64,000 nt of DNA. Source: Leptolyngbya sp. BL0902. GTDB taxonomy: Bacteria > Cyanobacteriota > Cyanobacteriia > Phormidesmidales > Phormidesmidaceae. The position numbers and the translations under genes were made by a program. Where the stretch lies: positions 1,550,001-1,614,000 of the forward strand of contig NZ_CP046155.1 of the NCBI RefSeq assembly GCF_016403105.1, in the 5' to 3' direction. This document shows, one piece after another, positions 36,942 through 47,768 of the stretch; position 1 is the stretch's first letter; every line of letters begins with the position of its first letter. Under the pieces are notes generated by a model. The model ran no database searches. It had not been told where the DNA came from and saw only the letters and a program-made list of their open reading frames with translations.

Positions 36942-38198
36942 ATGGACATCACCTACCCCCCTGCGGAGCCAACAGTGTTTGGCCTGCCTGCCCAGCAAGG
37001 CCGCTGGTTGCTGATTCCCCTTGGCATTGCCGTGCTGCTGTGCCTGGGGACAGTCTATTCCTGGAGCGTCTTTCGTCGGCCCCTGGAGGCGGAAATGGGG
37101 ATTAGCGCCACCGCCAGCCTGCTGCCCTTTACCCTGGTGCTGGTGTGCAATGCCGTGATGATGCCGATTACCGGGTTTTATATGTGCCGCTTGGGAACCC
37201 GGCGGGTGGCGGCGGTGGGCGGGGCCATTGTGGGTCTGGGCTATCTGCTGGCCAGCTTGGCCACCCACATCGAAACCCTCACCCTGGCCTATGGGGTGGT
37301 GGTGGGCATTGGGGTCGGCATCACCTACGGCGTACCAATGGCGGTGGTGGCCCGCTGGTTCCCAGACCGCAAGGGCTTGGCGGTGGGGCTGACGATTATT
37401 GGCTTTGGCCTGTCGCCCCTGGTGACAGCTCCCCTGGCCAATACCCTAATTGCCGACCTGGGTGTGCGGCCCACCCTGCGGATTATGGGCATCACCTTTG
37501 GCCTGATCATCCTGGCCATCTCCCTCACCCTCAAACTGCCCCCCCAAGACTGGCACCCCTACGACGGCACCATTCCCCATTCCAACGAAGCCGCCCACCA
37601 CGGCTACCCGCCCCACATGATGAAAAGCCGTTCCTTCTACGGCCTGTGGATTTGCTACACCATCGGCACCCTGGTGGGCCTCACCGCCATTGGTATCTCC
37701 AGTCCGGTGGGGCAGGAAATCATCAACATTAACCCCAGTTTGGCGGCGAGTAGTGTGGCCCTGTTTGCCCTATTTAACGGCATCAGTCGGCCCCTGTTTG
37801 GCTGGCTCAGCGACCGCTTCCGTCCCCACCAGGTCGCCATCGCCTCCTATGGCCTGATTTTGCTGGCCTGTGTGCTGATGGTGAACGCCCAATCGGGACA
37901 GGTGGCCCTGTATTTGGTGGCCTTTTGCCTGTTTTGGTTCTGCCTGGGCGGCTGGCTGGCCATTGCCCCCACCACCACCCTGCGCCTGTTCAACCCCGAC
38001 CACTACGCCCAAAACTACGGCATCGTCTTCACCGCCTACGGGGTGGGTGCCCTGGTCGGCACCCTCAGCGCCGGACAAATTCGCGACTGGTTCGGCAGCT
38101 ATACCTACGCCTTTTACCCCATGGCGGTGCTGGCCATCATCGGCATTGTCGTCGCCGCCACTCTGCTAAAGCCCGATCATCCCCACCCCCACGCTTAG
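36942..38198 (+). CDS. OFA-family major facilitator (oxalate/formate antiporter-like)
   Basis: The 418-residue protein has twelve predicted membrane helices. The OFA signature is visible as LCLGTVYSWSVFRRPLE in helix 1 and GVGITYGVPMAVVARWFPDRKGLAVGLTIIGFG in the helix 4-5 loop. Family members exchange carboxylates such as oxalate, formate or pyruvate, but most bacterial members have no tested substrate. A charged central loop (PPQDWHPYDGTIPHSN) joins the halves. The start ATG 36942 follows GAGGACATTTCACT, a plausible ribosome binding site. It is divergent from glpK; whether the two are co-regulated cannot be said. Confidence 0.85.
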   Translation: MDITYPPAEPTVFGLPAQQGRWLLIPLGIAVLLCLGTVYSWSVFRRPLEAEMGISATASLLPFTLVLVCNAVMMPITGFYMCRLGTRRVAAVGGAIVGLGYLLASLATHIETLTLAYGVVVGIGVGITYGVPMAVVARWFPDRKGLAVGLTIIGFGLSPLVTAPLANTLIADLGVRPTLRIMGITFGLIILAISLTLKLPPQDWHPYDGTIPHSNEAAHHGYPPHMMKSRSFYGLWICYTIGTLVGLTAIGISSPVGQEIININPSLAASSVALFALFNGISRPLFGWLSDRFRPHQVAIASYGLILLACVLMVNAQSGQVALYLVAFCLFWFCLGGWLAIAPTTTLRLFNPDHYAQNYGIVFTAYGVGALVGTLSAGQIRDWFGSYTYAFYPMAVLAIIGIVVAATLLKPDHPHPHA

Positions 38199-38264
38199 CT
38201 CATGGACGAAGCCAAGGCTGCACTGCTGCTGAACCGGGAGGGGGCTGGCTCTAAAGTTCCTCAT

Positions 38265-38513
38265 CTAAGTCGGCACCAGTTCTCCAGGGCGTAGCTTAGC
38301 CCATTTGCCCGTCTCTTCCTGGAAGCTTTCGCAACCGACCACGTCCCATTCCATTTCAATGTCTTCGCCCCGTTGGCGAATGTTGACATTGATGCTGGGT
38401 TCCACGGGTTCAAAGCTGGGAACCTCTGTGAGGTGAGGCTGTTGATGTTGGCCTTCCACTGCGTGGTAGGTGGTGCAGCGGTCAACATAGTGGCAGTTTA
38501 CGCAAATGCACAT
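38265..38513 (-). CDS. ycf34: Ycf34 family protein
   Basis: The 82-residue protein starts MCICVNCHYVDRCTTYHAVE, the cysteine-rich signature of Ycf34, a protein found in cyanobacteria and algal plastids. The four N-terminal cysteines (C2, C4, C7, C13) are thought to hold an Fe-S cluster. In Synechocystis, loss of Ycf34 affects photosynthetic electron transport under light stress. The acidic tail (NVNIRQRGEDIEMEWDVVG) is also typical. A longer frame opens at 38711, but ATG 38513 gives the family start. It is divergent from the CCA-adding enzyme gene and convergent with the OFA carrier. Confidence 0.88.
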   Translation of the reverse strand: MCICVNCHYVDRCTTYHAVEGQHQQPHLTEVPSFEPVEPSINVNIRQRGEDIEMEWDVVGCESFQEETGKWAKLRPGELVPT

Positions 38514-38718
38514 ATCGCTAAGCCCATCCACCGAAGGGGGTCTGTTTTTTGATATTCTACTCAAGCTTTGGGAAAGCCCTGGGCAAGGCGGGTTAATATT
38601 GCAAAATGTAAACATCGCGGCTACGGTTCTCATCCCGCTGCGGTTCACTCCTTTTTCCAGGCATTTTCCCCAGGCATTGATCCGGCGGTGATCCGGGTGG
38701 AGAGGGGGCACGGTTAAG

Positions 38719-40086
38719 ATGGCCCGTGGTGGGCGGTCAGGAACCCCAAAAAATTGTTGTCATGAAAGAATAGAGGCTTCCTTGAGTCTGACGCTAACTT
38801 CGCTATCCCTGGCCGTGGCTACCCAGCAATCCGCCCTTTCTCCCCAAACCTGGCCCTTTAGCGTGGCGCTGTTGCCCCCCCAGGCTTACTTGGTGGGGGG
38901 TAGCGTGCGTGATGCGCTGCTGGGTCGTCAGGCAGATTACCTGGATTTAGACTTTGTGCTGCCGGAACGAGCCATCCAAACAGCGGCAGACATTGCCCAC
39001 CACTACAAGGCGGGCTTTGTGGTGCTCGATGCGGAGCACCAAATTGCGCGGGTGGTGTTTCCCAATGCCACGGTAGATTTTGCCCAGCAGATTGGCCCCA
39101 GCATCACCGTAGATTTGCAGCGGCGCGACTTTACCATCAACGCCATCGCCTACAACCCCCATAGCGAAACCCTGGTGGATCCCCTCGATGGCTATGCCGA
39201 TCTGCAACGAAAAGTGCTCTGCATGGTCTCCGCCGAGAACCTGGCAGAGGATCCCCTGCGGCTGCTGCGGGCCTATCGCCAAGCGGCCCAACTGGGTTTT
39301 AGCCTCGATCCTGACACCCAAGCTACCCTGCGCCAACTGGCTCCCCTGCTGAAGGCCATGGCCGCTGAACGGGTGCGGGGAGAGTTGGATTGCTTGCTCA
39401 GCTTGCCCCAGGGGTCTGCGCTTTTGCGGGAGGCATGGCAGGACGGCATCTTGCAAACCTGGTTGCCCACGGTGGGCGACGAGGATCTACGGCAACTGGC
39501 GGTACTCGACCGGACGGCGGCGCAAATCCATGAGCGCTGGCCCACCTTCTCCGACCTGCTCCAAAGCTGGGTGAAGGAAGCTACCGCCCCCGGCCTCCAT
39601 CGCAGTTGGCTCAAGGCCGCTAAGCTCAGCCAACTGCTGATGTCTGCTGCCGCCCAGGCCGAAACCCTCCTCATGGGGCTGAAGTATAGCCGCGTAGAGC
39701 AGCAGGCCGTGTTGAGCATTCTCAAGGGTTGGGCCATCCTCAGCCCCTTGGCTCAGCAGCCTGCCATCTCCATTCCCCAGCAGTATCACCTATTCAAGGC
39801 CACGGGGGCGGGGTTGGGCGGTTTGGCCCTGCTGGCCCTGGCCCATGGGATGGCGGAGACCGTCGTGATAGCCCTGGTAGAACGCTACCTCAATCCCCAG
39901 GATCCGGTGGCCCATCCCCGTCCGCTCATTTCCGGGCGAGACCTAATTCAGGGGCTTGGCCTTCCCCCTGGCCCCCAAATTGGCGAACTGCTAGAGGCCA
40001 TCCAACTGGCCCAGGCGGAGGGCTTTGTTACCCAGCGCCCGGAGGCCCTAGCCTGGGTCAAGCAACGTCTAGATACAGGCTTGTAG
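38719..40086 (+). CDS. cca: CCA tRNA nucleotidyltransferase / poly(A) polymerase family
   Basis: The protein has the class II nucleotidyltransferase head: AYLVGGSVRDALLGRQADYLDLDF with the catalytic DLD aspartates, then RRDFTINAIAYNP and ENLAEDPLRLLRAYR. Members add CCA, or A residues, to RNA 3' ends. The tRNA-Leu gene in this window lacks an encoded CCA, so such activity is required in the cell, and cyanobacteria may split it between CC- and A-adding enzymes. At 455 residues it is longer than the head-neck-body minimum and has a divergent C-terminal half. The start is uncertain: ATG 38719 is the only Met, but the first 30 residues are not conserved-looking and could be excess. Confidence 0.85.
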   Translation: MARGGRSGTPKNCCHERIEASLSLTLTSLSLAVATQQSALSPQTWPFSVALLPPQAYLVGGSVRDALLGRQADYLDLDFVLPERAIQTAADIAHHYKAGFVVLDAEHQIARVVFPNATVDFAQQIGPSITVDLQRRDFTINAIAYNPHSETLVDPLDGYADLQRKVLCMVSAENLAEDPLRLLRAYRQAAQLGFSLDPDTQATLRQLAPLLKAMAAERVRGELDCLLSLPQGSALLREAWQDGILQTWLPTVGDEDLRQLAVLDRTAAQIHERWPTFSDLLQSWVKEATAPGLHRSWLKAAKLSQLLMSAAAQAETLLMGLKYSRVEQQAVLSILKGWAILSPLAQQPAISIPQQYHLFKATGAGLGGLALLALAHGMAETVVIALVERYLNPQDPVAHPRPLISGRDLIQGLGLPPGPQIGELLEAIQLAQAEGFVTQRPEALAWVKQRLDTGL

Positions 40087-40430
40087 GCACCGTGCTCCCC
40101 AGGGAAGGGCTACCCCCTAGTGCTGGCCCTCCTCCCCTAGGTCACGCGGCCTAGCTCTTGGGCGCAGGCTAGCCGCGCCGCCCCTGGGCAGACCGAGAGA
40201 TTTCTGGGGGCTTGCCTAGATGTGCTAAAGTAAACCTCTGGTCATGTGATGATTGATTCACTGGTTTCTACTCGGGCAGATCGTCCAGACGCTGTTCTTG
40301 CAGCAAACATTGCGACAAAGTGCCACCCCCCTAACCTTTTCGGCATTTTGCAGTCTGGCCACCACCTTCCTTCCTTGAGTGCCTTGCCCTTGATTCTGAT
40401 CACGGCTGCTCTGTTGTCTGAGGTTATCTA
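40087..40430. other. Intergenic region, 344 bp
   Basis: This lies between the CCA enzyme and the small basic protein. A 61-codon frame at 40246-40431 lacks coding character and runs into the next gene's start. GAGG at about 40419 is the ribosome binding site of that gene. No repeat, RNA or confident promoter is seen. Confidence 0.35.
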
Positions 40431-40613
40431 ATGTCGAAGCGTCGCAATCCCAAGAAAGAAAAAGCACTGCGTAACCAAGCCTACGCCCGCAAGTTTCGCA
40501 AAAAGCGCTCTGGGGGGCAGCGTTTCTTCAAGCGCAACAACCGTGGGGCCGATGAAGAAAATACGAACGAGAACGCCAATAAAGAGGGCAACGACTACTC
40601 AGCCGCCATGTAG
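40431..40613 (+). CDS. Small Lys/Arg-rich protein, 60 aa
   Basis: The first 40 residues are extremely basic (MSKRRNPKKEKALRNQAYARK and FRKKRSGGQRFFKR), and the tail is acidic and Asn-rich (ADEENTNENANKEG). It has no cysteines or membrane segment. Such composition is typical of RNA- or ribosome-binding small proteins, and similar short basic proteins occur in cyanobacteria, but I cannot name a family. GAGG eight bases before ATG 40431 supports translation. Its last 19 bp overlap the 3' end of the oppositely oriented oxidoreductase gene. Function unknown. Confidence 0.65.
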   Translation: MSKRRNPKKEKALRNQAYARKFRKKRSGGQRFFKRNNRGADEENTNENANKEGNDYSAAM

Positions 40614-41740
40614 GTTGAGCCTGTCTTTAGGCTTTCAAGAATGCGCTGGGCAGCGGCCTCTCCCGAAATCACAGCTTCGTTTAGGCCCACCCCCCCACAC
40701 CAATCTCCACACCCTGCCAAGGTCGGCACCGCTTCGGTGTACAGCACGTTGGCAGGGTGTGCTTGTTTAACCAGACCGTAGCGCCAGCGGTGTACCTGCA
40801 TCCAGGTGGGCTGGGCTAGCCAATGGCCTAGGGAGGCAGCAGCGGCAGCTAGGATCTCTTGCCCCACAGAGGGAAGATCCGCCGCGTCAAAATGGGCCTC
40901 GGCAAAGGCGGCAGTGCTGTGAGCCACCACCACGGGGTAGGGCGGATGGGGGCGTTTGCTGCTATCTAGCACCACCCAGCGCAACACCGGATGCCCGTCT
41001 CCCCACACCATCCATCCCGCTGCGGTGGATTCGTTAGCAGGCACCCCACTTAGATCGGCGCGGATTGCTGAGTCATAGCCCGCCATCACGGTAATTACCG
41101 GGTCGAAGGTGACGGCTGCCGCCGCCGCCCAAAACGAAGTTAACTCCGCGTTTCGAGCCGTGGCCGCCCGCAGAATGGGAATAACCTGGGCCGCTGGCAG
41201 GGCCAACACCAGCGCCCGTGCCTCCAGGGGAGTGGTTGCTTCAGGGTCAGAGCCTGCCGCTACCCCTGCCGCATCATTCACCCAATCCACCCGCCATCCC
41301 GCCGCCGTGAGCCACACCTGGGTCACTCGGCTTTGCCGCTGGATAGAAAGCCCCGTCGCCATCGCCTTGGCCAGGGCACTCATCCCTTGGGAAACGCTGT
41401 AATACGGCGCTGCGACACCTTCCTGGACAGCACGGAGAGCGACCGACCCATCTGCGCCTAGGGTGAATTCCGTGGGCGTCCAGGGTTGCAAAAGGCCCTG
41501 ATCGATCCAAGGCATTAGCCAGGATTCCTCTGGGGGAGAAGGCCATGGAATCAACCGACAGCCGTGATCCACCGCCACCGTTGGGCCATCTCCCTGGGGC
41601 TCCGTTACCCGCCGCGTGGCCATGCGCCCTCCCAGCCCCCGCGATTTATCGAGCACCCGCACCCGACATCCAGCCTGGGCGAGGCGCTGAGCTGCGGTAA
41701 TGCCGCTAATTCCGGCCCCAACTACGATGACATCCCACAT
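40595..41740 (-). CDS. FAD-dependent amine-oxidase/renalase-like oxidoreductase
   Basis: The N-terminus has the ADP-binding Rossmann motif VVGAGISGITAAQRLAQAG followed by VLDKSRGLGGRMATRR, the pattern of renalase-like FAD oxidoreductases. The C-terminal FAD contact is in LAGCGDWCGGVGLNEAVISG. These proteins oxidise NAD(P)H isomers or small amines in characterised cases; the cyanobacterial members are unassigned. It is 381 residues, slightly longer than renalase, and probably soluble. The tail overlaps the small basic protein gene by 19 bp in the convergent orientation. The TonB-like gene lies 12 bp upstream on the same strand, suggesting co-transcription. Confidence 0.82.
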   Translation of the reverse strand: MWDVIVVGAGISGITAAQRLAQAGCRVRVLDKSRGLGGRMATRRVTEPQGDGPTVAVDHGCRLIPWPSPPEESWLMPWIDQGLLQPWTPTEFTLGADGSVALRAVQEGVAAPYYSVSQGMSALAKAMATGLSIQRQSRVTQVWLTAAGWRVDWVNDAAGVAAGSDPEATTPLEARALVLALPAAQVIPILRAATARNAELTSFWAAAAAVTFDPVITVMAGYDSAIRADLSGVPANESTAAGWMVWGDGHPVLRWVVLDSSKRPHPPYPVVVAHSTAAFAEAHFDAADLPSVGQEILAAAAASLGHWLAQPTWMQVHRWRYGLVKQAHPANVLYTEAVPTLAGCGDWCGGVGLNEAVISGEAAAQRILESLKTGSTYMAAE

Positions 41741-41752
41741 CTGAGCCTTCTC

Positions 41753-42784
41753 CTAAAACCGCACCTGAAAATCCACCTGATAGGCATCGGTAACTTGGGG
41801 TTGTCCATCCACCAAGGCCGGGGCTAGGCGCAACTGTCGCTGTCCTATGCAGCTTACCAGGTTGTCCAGAGCCGGGTTGCCGCTGCTGTAATCGACGTAG
41901 GTTGCGGAGACCGTGCCATCGGCTTCCACCTGCACCCGCAGCGCCACCGCCAAGACCGTGCCTGGGCTAGCCATAGATCCTAGATGGGTGTTCCCGCACC
42001 CCCAGGCTCCAGGCGGGATGGCCATGGCCGCTGTGCTCAACAACTGGGGCGGCGTATCGGGCCAATCCCTGCCGTAGGGCGTCGGGCGCAGGCCCAGGGG
42101 GATGAGATATCCGGTGGTCTGTTCGGTGGCCTGTCCTGGGCTGGGGGGTAGCGAGACAGGGGGGATCGCGGCGGCTGGCGGCGTTGCGGCTGGCGGCAAA
42201 ACCCTTGAGGGGGAATCTGGGGGGAATGGCGGGGTGGGGGCTGGGGAAGGCGGTAGGGAAGGGGGTGGTGGCGCTGGGGAAGATGGCGGGACAGTGGGGG
42301 ATGGAGAGGCCGTCGGTGGTAGTGACGGTGAGGGGGATGGCGGTGAGGGGCTTGCGGTCGCTGGGGGAGATATAACCGGGGGCATCTGCGGGGATGGGGC
42401 AGCCGCAGGCGGACGGGACGTTGCAGTAGGGGGTAGGGCAGGGGGAGGGAGAACACCAGGCCCAGGAACCCCAGAAGACAGAGCAACCGGGGGGGCCGGA
42501 GACGGTGGTGCAGCGGCTGGGGCAACGGAAGCCGCCTGATCGACTGCTGGATGACTTGCCTCTGGGGTCTGGGGAGAATCTAGCGCCTCATGGGGGGCCG
42601 GGGTTGGAGCAAGCACAAGCAGTTGAACAGGAATCGTATCGGGTGCCGTTGGCCTGGGCTCTATCCACGTCGGCAGATGCAGCAGTAGCACGCCGTGGGC
42701 CACCACCGATAGCCCTGCGGCCAGGGGCCAAAGCGCCTGGGGATCGCGGTAGGATTCGAGGCGGGTTAAAAAGGGTGCAGCCAT
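41753..42784 (-). CDS. TonB-like protein with long proline-rich spacer
   Basis: The 343-residue protein has one N-terminal membrane helix (LWPLAAGLSVVAHGVLLLHL, about residues 18-37) and a proline/serine/alanine-rich stretch of about 170 residues that would span the periplasm. The C-terminal domain (VALRVQVEADGTVSATYVDYSSGNPALDNLV) resembles the TonB C-terminal fold. TonB links the ExbB/ExbD motor to outer-membrane receptors, but no exb or receptor gene is nearby, and the C-terminal match is only moderate, so energy coupling is inferred. The GC-rich repetitive DNA gives many shadow frames here. It is divergent from the GNAT gene (100 bp). Confidence 0.75.
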   Translation of the reverse strand: MAAPFLTRLESYRDPQALWPLAAGLSVVAHGVLLLHLPTWIEPRPTAPDTIPVQLLVLAPTPAPHEALDSPQTPEASHPAVDQAASVAPAAAPPSPAPPVALSSGVPGPGVLPPPALPPTATSRPPAAAPSPQMPPVISPPATASPSPPSPSPSLPPTASPSPTVPPSSPAPPPPSLPPSPAPTPPFPPDSPSRVLPPAATPPAAAIPPVSLPPSPGQATEQTTGYLIPLGLRPTPYGRDWPDTPPQLLSTAAMAIPPGAWGCGNTHLGSMASPGTVLAVALRVQVEADGTVSATYVDYSSGNPALDNLVSCIGQRQLRLAPALVDGQPQVTDAYQVDFQVRF

Positions 42785-42884
42785 AGCAGAATGCTAACAG
42801 GGTCAAGATGCTAACGTAGTCAGGGGAAAGACAGGCGATTGGGTTTGGATCGCGTCTCCGGTCGTACGGCGTACATGGGGTGCC

Positions 42885-43595
42885 ATGGCTGAATCAATCT
42901 TCAATACCTCGAATACCTCTCAATGGACACAGGCCCCCACCGATGACAGCCAGCCAGTGGATTGGGCCTCCCCAGACGCTTGGCCCACGCCGCACATCCG
43001 ACCTGCGAGCCTAGAGGATTTGAGCCAACTAACCGAGGCGCTGGCTAGTAGTTTCTATGATCGCACGGGCTGGCTGGCGTGGCTGTACCCCCTCCTGCGG
43101 CTGGGCATTCAGGAGGATCTAAAGCAGCGGCTCAAAACCGAGCGTCACCACTATGCTTGCCTTGCGGCGGTGGTGCCAGCCGCTACTCCAGCCTCCCCTG
43201 GCGATCTCCGCCCAGAAACTATTGTGGGAACGGTGGAGGTGTCTCAGCGGCAATCTTGGCCTTGGCAACCAACCCGCGCTACCCATGTGTACATCTCCAA
43301 CCTGGCGGTAGTGCAGCCCTGGCGGCGGCGGGGGGTAGCGGCTCAACTCTTAGCCGCCTGCGAAGCCCTCGCTGTGACCTGGCACGTTGATCACCTCTAC
43401 CTCCATGTCATGGAAGATAACCCAGGGGCGCGACGGCTCTATCGTCGGTTTGGGTTTGAGGTGCTGCAAGTGGAGGAGGGGCTAGGGGCATGGCTGGGGC
43501 TCCAACCTCGCCGTCTACTGCTGCAAAAAGATCTCGTGCCATCCCCAAACCCAGCGCCCAGTCGCCCTCAACCGGGGTCTATTCCCACCCATTAA
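42885..43595 (+). CDS. GNAT family N-acetyltransferase
   Basis: The acetyl-CoA-binding GNAT motif A is clear: HVYISNLAVVQPWRRRGVAAQLL, with the Q/RxxGxG/A signature as RRRGVA. Motif B follows in HLYLHVMEDNPGARRLYRRFGFEV. The protein is 236 residues, with a roughly 40-residue low-complexity head before the domain (RPASLEDLSQL). The acceptor substrate is unknown; some cyanobacterial and plastid relatives acetylate proteins. It is probably soluble. It sits 13 bp before the DUF3122 gene on the same strand and is probably co-transcribed with it. Confidence 0.87.
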   Translation: MAESIFNTSNTSQWTQAPTDDSQPVDWASPDAWPTPHIRPASLEDLSQLTEALASSFYDRTGWLAWLYPLLRLGIQEDLKQRLKTERHHYACLAAVVPAATPASPGDLRPETIVGTVEVSQRQSWPWQPTRATHVYISNLAVVQPWRRRGVAAQLLAACEALAVTWHVDHLYLHVMEDNPGARRLYRRFGFEVLQVEEGLGAWLGLQPRRLLLQKDLVPSPNPAPSRPQPGSIPTH

Positions 43596-43608
43596 CCTTC
43601 TCCTTGGC

Positions 43609-44160
43609 ATGATTTTCAGCGATTTGATCACCCCAGATACCCTGTGGAACTGGATACGTCGTCTAGTTCTGGCGCTGGCGCTGGGAGTATTGCTGCTGCT
43701 GGTCACGGCTGCTCCGGCCTGGGCCTCCATCCACACCTACCACGAGCAACCGGGTCAAACCACCGTCCGATCTCGCCAAAGCCTGCGCGATCAGCGGGAT
43801 ATGGCCTGGCAAGCGACGGTGTTCAAGCGCTACCAAGGCTCAGAGATTCAGGGTATCTACCTGCGCCTAGTGGGGTTTCCGGGGCAGGTAACGGTGGATC
43901 GTCAGCAGGCCCTCGCCATCGACACCGGAACCACCGCCCACTGGAGCGCCCCCTACGCCCTCGATCCCCAAACCCCAGCCTCCGTGCTGCCTGACAACAT
44001 CAGCCAATACGACCTGGGCACGGTGTTAACCGAGATGCCCCGCCCCATTCCCCTCACCCTGGCGGTGCCCCTGGTGGGCCAAGCCCCCGCCCAACTCGTC
44101 GCCGCCCCCTACGTCGTCCAAGAATGGCTCACCATCGCCCAAACCACCCCCGAACCGTAA
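43609..44160 (+). CDS. DUF3122 domain protein, exported
   Basis: An N-terminal hydrophobic helix ending in a signal-peptidase-like AWA-S site (LVLALALGVLLLLVTAAPAWASI) precedes a cyanobacterial DUF3122 domain, recognisable by TYHEQPGQTTVRSRQSLRDQRD and IYLRLVGFPGQVTVD. The mature protein of about 140 residues should lie in the periplasm or thylakoid lumen. No function is known for the family. It directly follows the GNAT gene (13-bp gap), so the two are likely one transcription unit, but this does not explain its job. No Shine-Dalgarno is visible at ATG 43609. Confidence 0.8.
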   Translation: MIFSDLITPDTLWNWIRRLVLALALGVLLLLVTAAPAWASIHTYHEQPGQTTVRSRQSLRDQRDMAWQATVFKRYQGSEIQGIYLRLVGFPGQVTVDRQQALAIDTGTTAHWSAPYALDPQTPASVLPDNISQYDLGTVLTEMPRPIPLTLAVPLVGQAPAQLVAAPYVVQEWLTIAQTTPEP

Positions 44161-44368
44161 CTACCCCAGACTCGCAGGGTGCATTCGCGGCAAACCGCTT
44201 TGGCAATACCGACCATCAACCACCAGAGCCGCAATGCACCTACCGGAAGACAACGACCGAGGAGAGACACCAGGGGGGAACAGATTGGCTTAGGATTGAA
44301 GGGTTCTATCTGTCCCGATTGGCCCTAGGGGTTTGGGAAGGTTCCTCGGTTAGGTTATTACAGTCGCC

Positions 44369-46126
44369 ATGAAGTCTACCGTCGCACAGCTTAAAACCCA
44401 GATTCAGCGGGCCATGGTGGCCGCCTTTGGGGAGGATTTGACCGATACCGACCCGATGCTGGTGCCCACCAGCAATCCCAAGTTTGGCGACTTTCAGGCC
44501 AATGTGGCCATGTCCCTCGCCAAGCCGCTGAAGCAAAACCCTAGGGAAATTGCCCGCCAAATCGTCAAAAATCTGGACTTGGGCGACCTCTGCGACACCC
44601 CAGAAATTGCTGGCCCCGGTTTCATTAACCTGCGGCTGAAGACGGCCTATCTGGAGGCCCAACTCAAGGCGATGCAGGCGGATCCGCGTTTGGGCGTGGC
44701 CCCGGTAGAGCAGCCCAAAACCGTTATTGTGGACTTTTCCAGCCCCAACATCGCCAAGGAAATGCACGTCGGCCACCTGCGCTCGACCATCATTGGCGAC
44801 TCCATTGCGCGGGTGCAGGAATTCATGGGCCATAACGTCCTGCGGCTGAACCATGTGGGCGACTGGGGCACCCAGTTTGGCATGTTGATCACTCATTTGA
44901 AAGAAGCCTGTCCCGAAGCCCTGGAAGCAGGTTCCACGGTAGACATTGGCGACCTGGTGGCCTTCTACAAACAGGCCAAACTGCGCTTTGATACCGATGA
45001 GGACTTCAAAACCCGTTCCCGTGAAGCGGTAGTGGAGTTGCAGGCGGGTGAAGAAACGGCCACCAAAGCCTGGAAGGTGCTCTGTTCCCAGTCTCGCCAG
45101 GAATTTCAAAAGCTCTACGACCGTCTGGATATCCAGATTCAGGAACGGGGCGAATCTTTCTACAACCCTTTCCTCGCCGATGTAGTGCAGGACTTAGAAA
45201 CCCAAGGGCTGCTGGTGGAAGACCAGGGTGCAAAGGTGGTTTTTGTCGATGGCTTCACCAACAAGGACGGCAACCCCCTGCCGCTGATCATCCAAAAAAC
45301 CGACGGCGGCTACAACTACGCCACCACCGACCTCGCCGCCATCCGCTACCGCACCGGAACCGATGGGGCCGAACGGGTGCTCTATGTGGTGGATGCGGGC
45401 CAGGGCAACCACTTCGCCCAGGTGTTCCAAGTGGCGGGGAAGGCGGGCTGGATTCCCGACGGGGTGGATCTGACCCACGTTCCCTTTGGGGTGGTGCAGG
45501 GGGAGGATGGCAAAAAGTTCAAAACCCGCTCCGGCGACACGGTGCGGTTGAAGGACTTGCTCGATGAAGCCGTCAGCCGCGCCCGTGCGGATCTCGAAAC
45601 CCGCATCCAGGCCGAAGAACGCCAGGAGACCGAAGACTTCATCCAAAACGTGGCCGAAGCCGTAGGGATTGGGGCGGTGAAATACGCCGACCTCAGCCAA
45701 AACCGCACCAGCAACTACATCTTCAGCTTCGACAAAATGCTGGCCCTGCAAGGCAACACCGCCCCCTACATGCTCTACGCCTACGTGCGGGTGCAGGGCA
45801 TTGCCCGCAAGGGCGGCATCGACTTTGACCACCTCCCCGCCGAGGCCAGCCTTCACCTAGAGGACGACAGCGAATTTGCCCTCAGCCGCTACCTGCTGCA
45901 ACTGGATACCGTCCTAGAGGAAGTGGCCCAAGACCTCTACCCTAACCGCCTCTGCCAATACCTGTTTGAACTCAGCCAAACCTTCAACCAGTTCTACGAC
46001 CGCTGTTCTGTCCTTCAGGCCGAGGAACCCCAGCGTACCTCGCGGCTGATTCTCTGCGACCTCACCGCCAAAACCCTCAAACTGGGCCTTTCCCTGCTGG
46101 GCATTCGCGTCCTAGAGCGGATGTAG
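44369..46126 (+). CDS. argS: Arginyl-tRNA synthetase
   Basis: ArgS charges tRNA-Arg with arginine and ATP. The 585-residue class I enzyme shows the Add-1 N-terminal domain ([16 protein letters not shown]), the HIGH motif as [13 protein letters not shown], and the [13 protein letters not shown] lead-in. It also has the [14 protein letters not shown] and [15 protein letters not shown] blocks and the KMSKS-like region degenerate as KKFKTRSGD, normal for this family. The C-terminal anticodon-binding helices ([16 protein letters not shown]) are intact. No oddities in length. The gene ends 26 bp from the 3' end of the convergent adenine deaminase gene. Confidence 0.96.
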   Translation: MKSTVAQLKTQIQRAMVAAFGEDLTDTDPMLVPTSNPKFGDFQANVAMSLAKPLKQNPREIARQIVKNLDLGDLCDTPEIAGPGFINLRLKTAYLEAQLKAMQADPRLGVAPVEQPKTVIVDFSSPNIAKEMHVGHLRSTIIGDSIARVQEFMGHNVLRLNHVGDWGTQFGMLITHLKEACPEALEAGSTVDIGDLVAFYKQAKLRFDTDEDFKTRSREAVVELQAGEETATKAWKVLCSQSRQEFQKLYDRLDIQIQERGESFYNPFLADVVQDLETQGLLVEDQGAKVVFVDGFTNKDGNPLPLIIQKTDGGYNYATTDLAAIRYRTGTDGAERVLYVVDAGQGNHFAQVFQVAGKAGWIPDGVDLTHVPFGVVQGEDGKKFKTRSGDTVRLKDLLDEAVSRARADLETRIQAEERQETEDFIQNVAEAVGIGAVKYADLSQNRTSNYIFSFDKMLALQGNTAPYMLYAYVRVQGIARKGGIDFDHLPAEASLHLEDDSEFALSRYLLQLDTVLEEVAQDLYPNRLCQYLFELSQTFNQFYDRCSVLQAEEPQRTSRLILCDLTAKTLKLGLSLLGIRVLERM

Positions 46127-46152
46127 TCCTTTCGATAGGCGATCTTCCCCAC

Positions 46153-47496
<1,344 letters not shown>

Positions 47497-47727
47497 ATGT
47501 CGTTCTTCCGGTCTTACATTGCGCCCCTGTTGATTGTGCTGATCTTTGCTGTGGCTATGCTGGCGGTCAGTGCCCGCATCTTTTTGCCCAGCGACATGAT
47601 GGCCCCGGCCCCCATCGAAGAAACCGTATCCACCCTGCCCCCGGCTCCCTTGGCCTCTAGCGATGGGCTTACCCTGGATCTCTCTGAGTTCATCCACGGC
47701 CCCGCCGCCTACCAAGTTGAGGGCTAG
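47497..47727 (+). CDS. Small single-helix membrane protein, 76 aa
   Basis: The sequence has a short Arg-containing head, one membrane helix (IAPLLIVLIFAVAMLAVSARI) and a Pro/Ala/Ser-rich tail of about 45 residues (MMAPAPIEETVSTLPP, then LASSDGLTLDLSEFIHG). No domain is recognised. The compact layout and moderate sequence complexity suggest a real protein anchored in the plasma or thylakoid membrane, but function is unknown. No Shine-Dalgarno is visible before ATG 47497, which follows a pyrimidine-rich stretch. It converges on the YdcF-like gene with a 41-bp gap. Confidence 0.6.
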   Translation: MSFFRSYIAPLLIVLIFAVAMLAVSARIFLPSDMMAPAPIEETVSTLPPAPLASSDGLTLDLSEFIHGPAAYQVEG

Positions 47728-47768
47728 GCTTGCTTGCGTCGGGGGGGGGTAGACCCAGCCAGCCTGGA

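Noticed and set aside
40246-40431. 61-codon frame before the small basic protein
   Set aside because: It has low-complexity hydrophobic content, no ribosome binding site, and ends at the next start codon.
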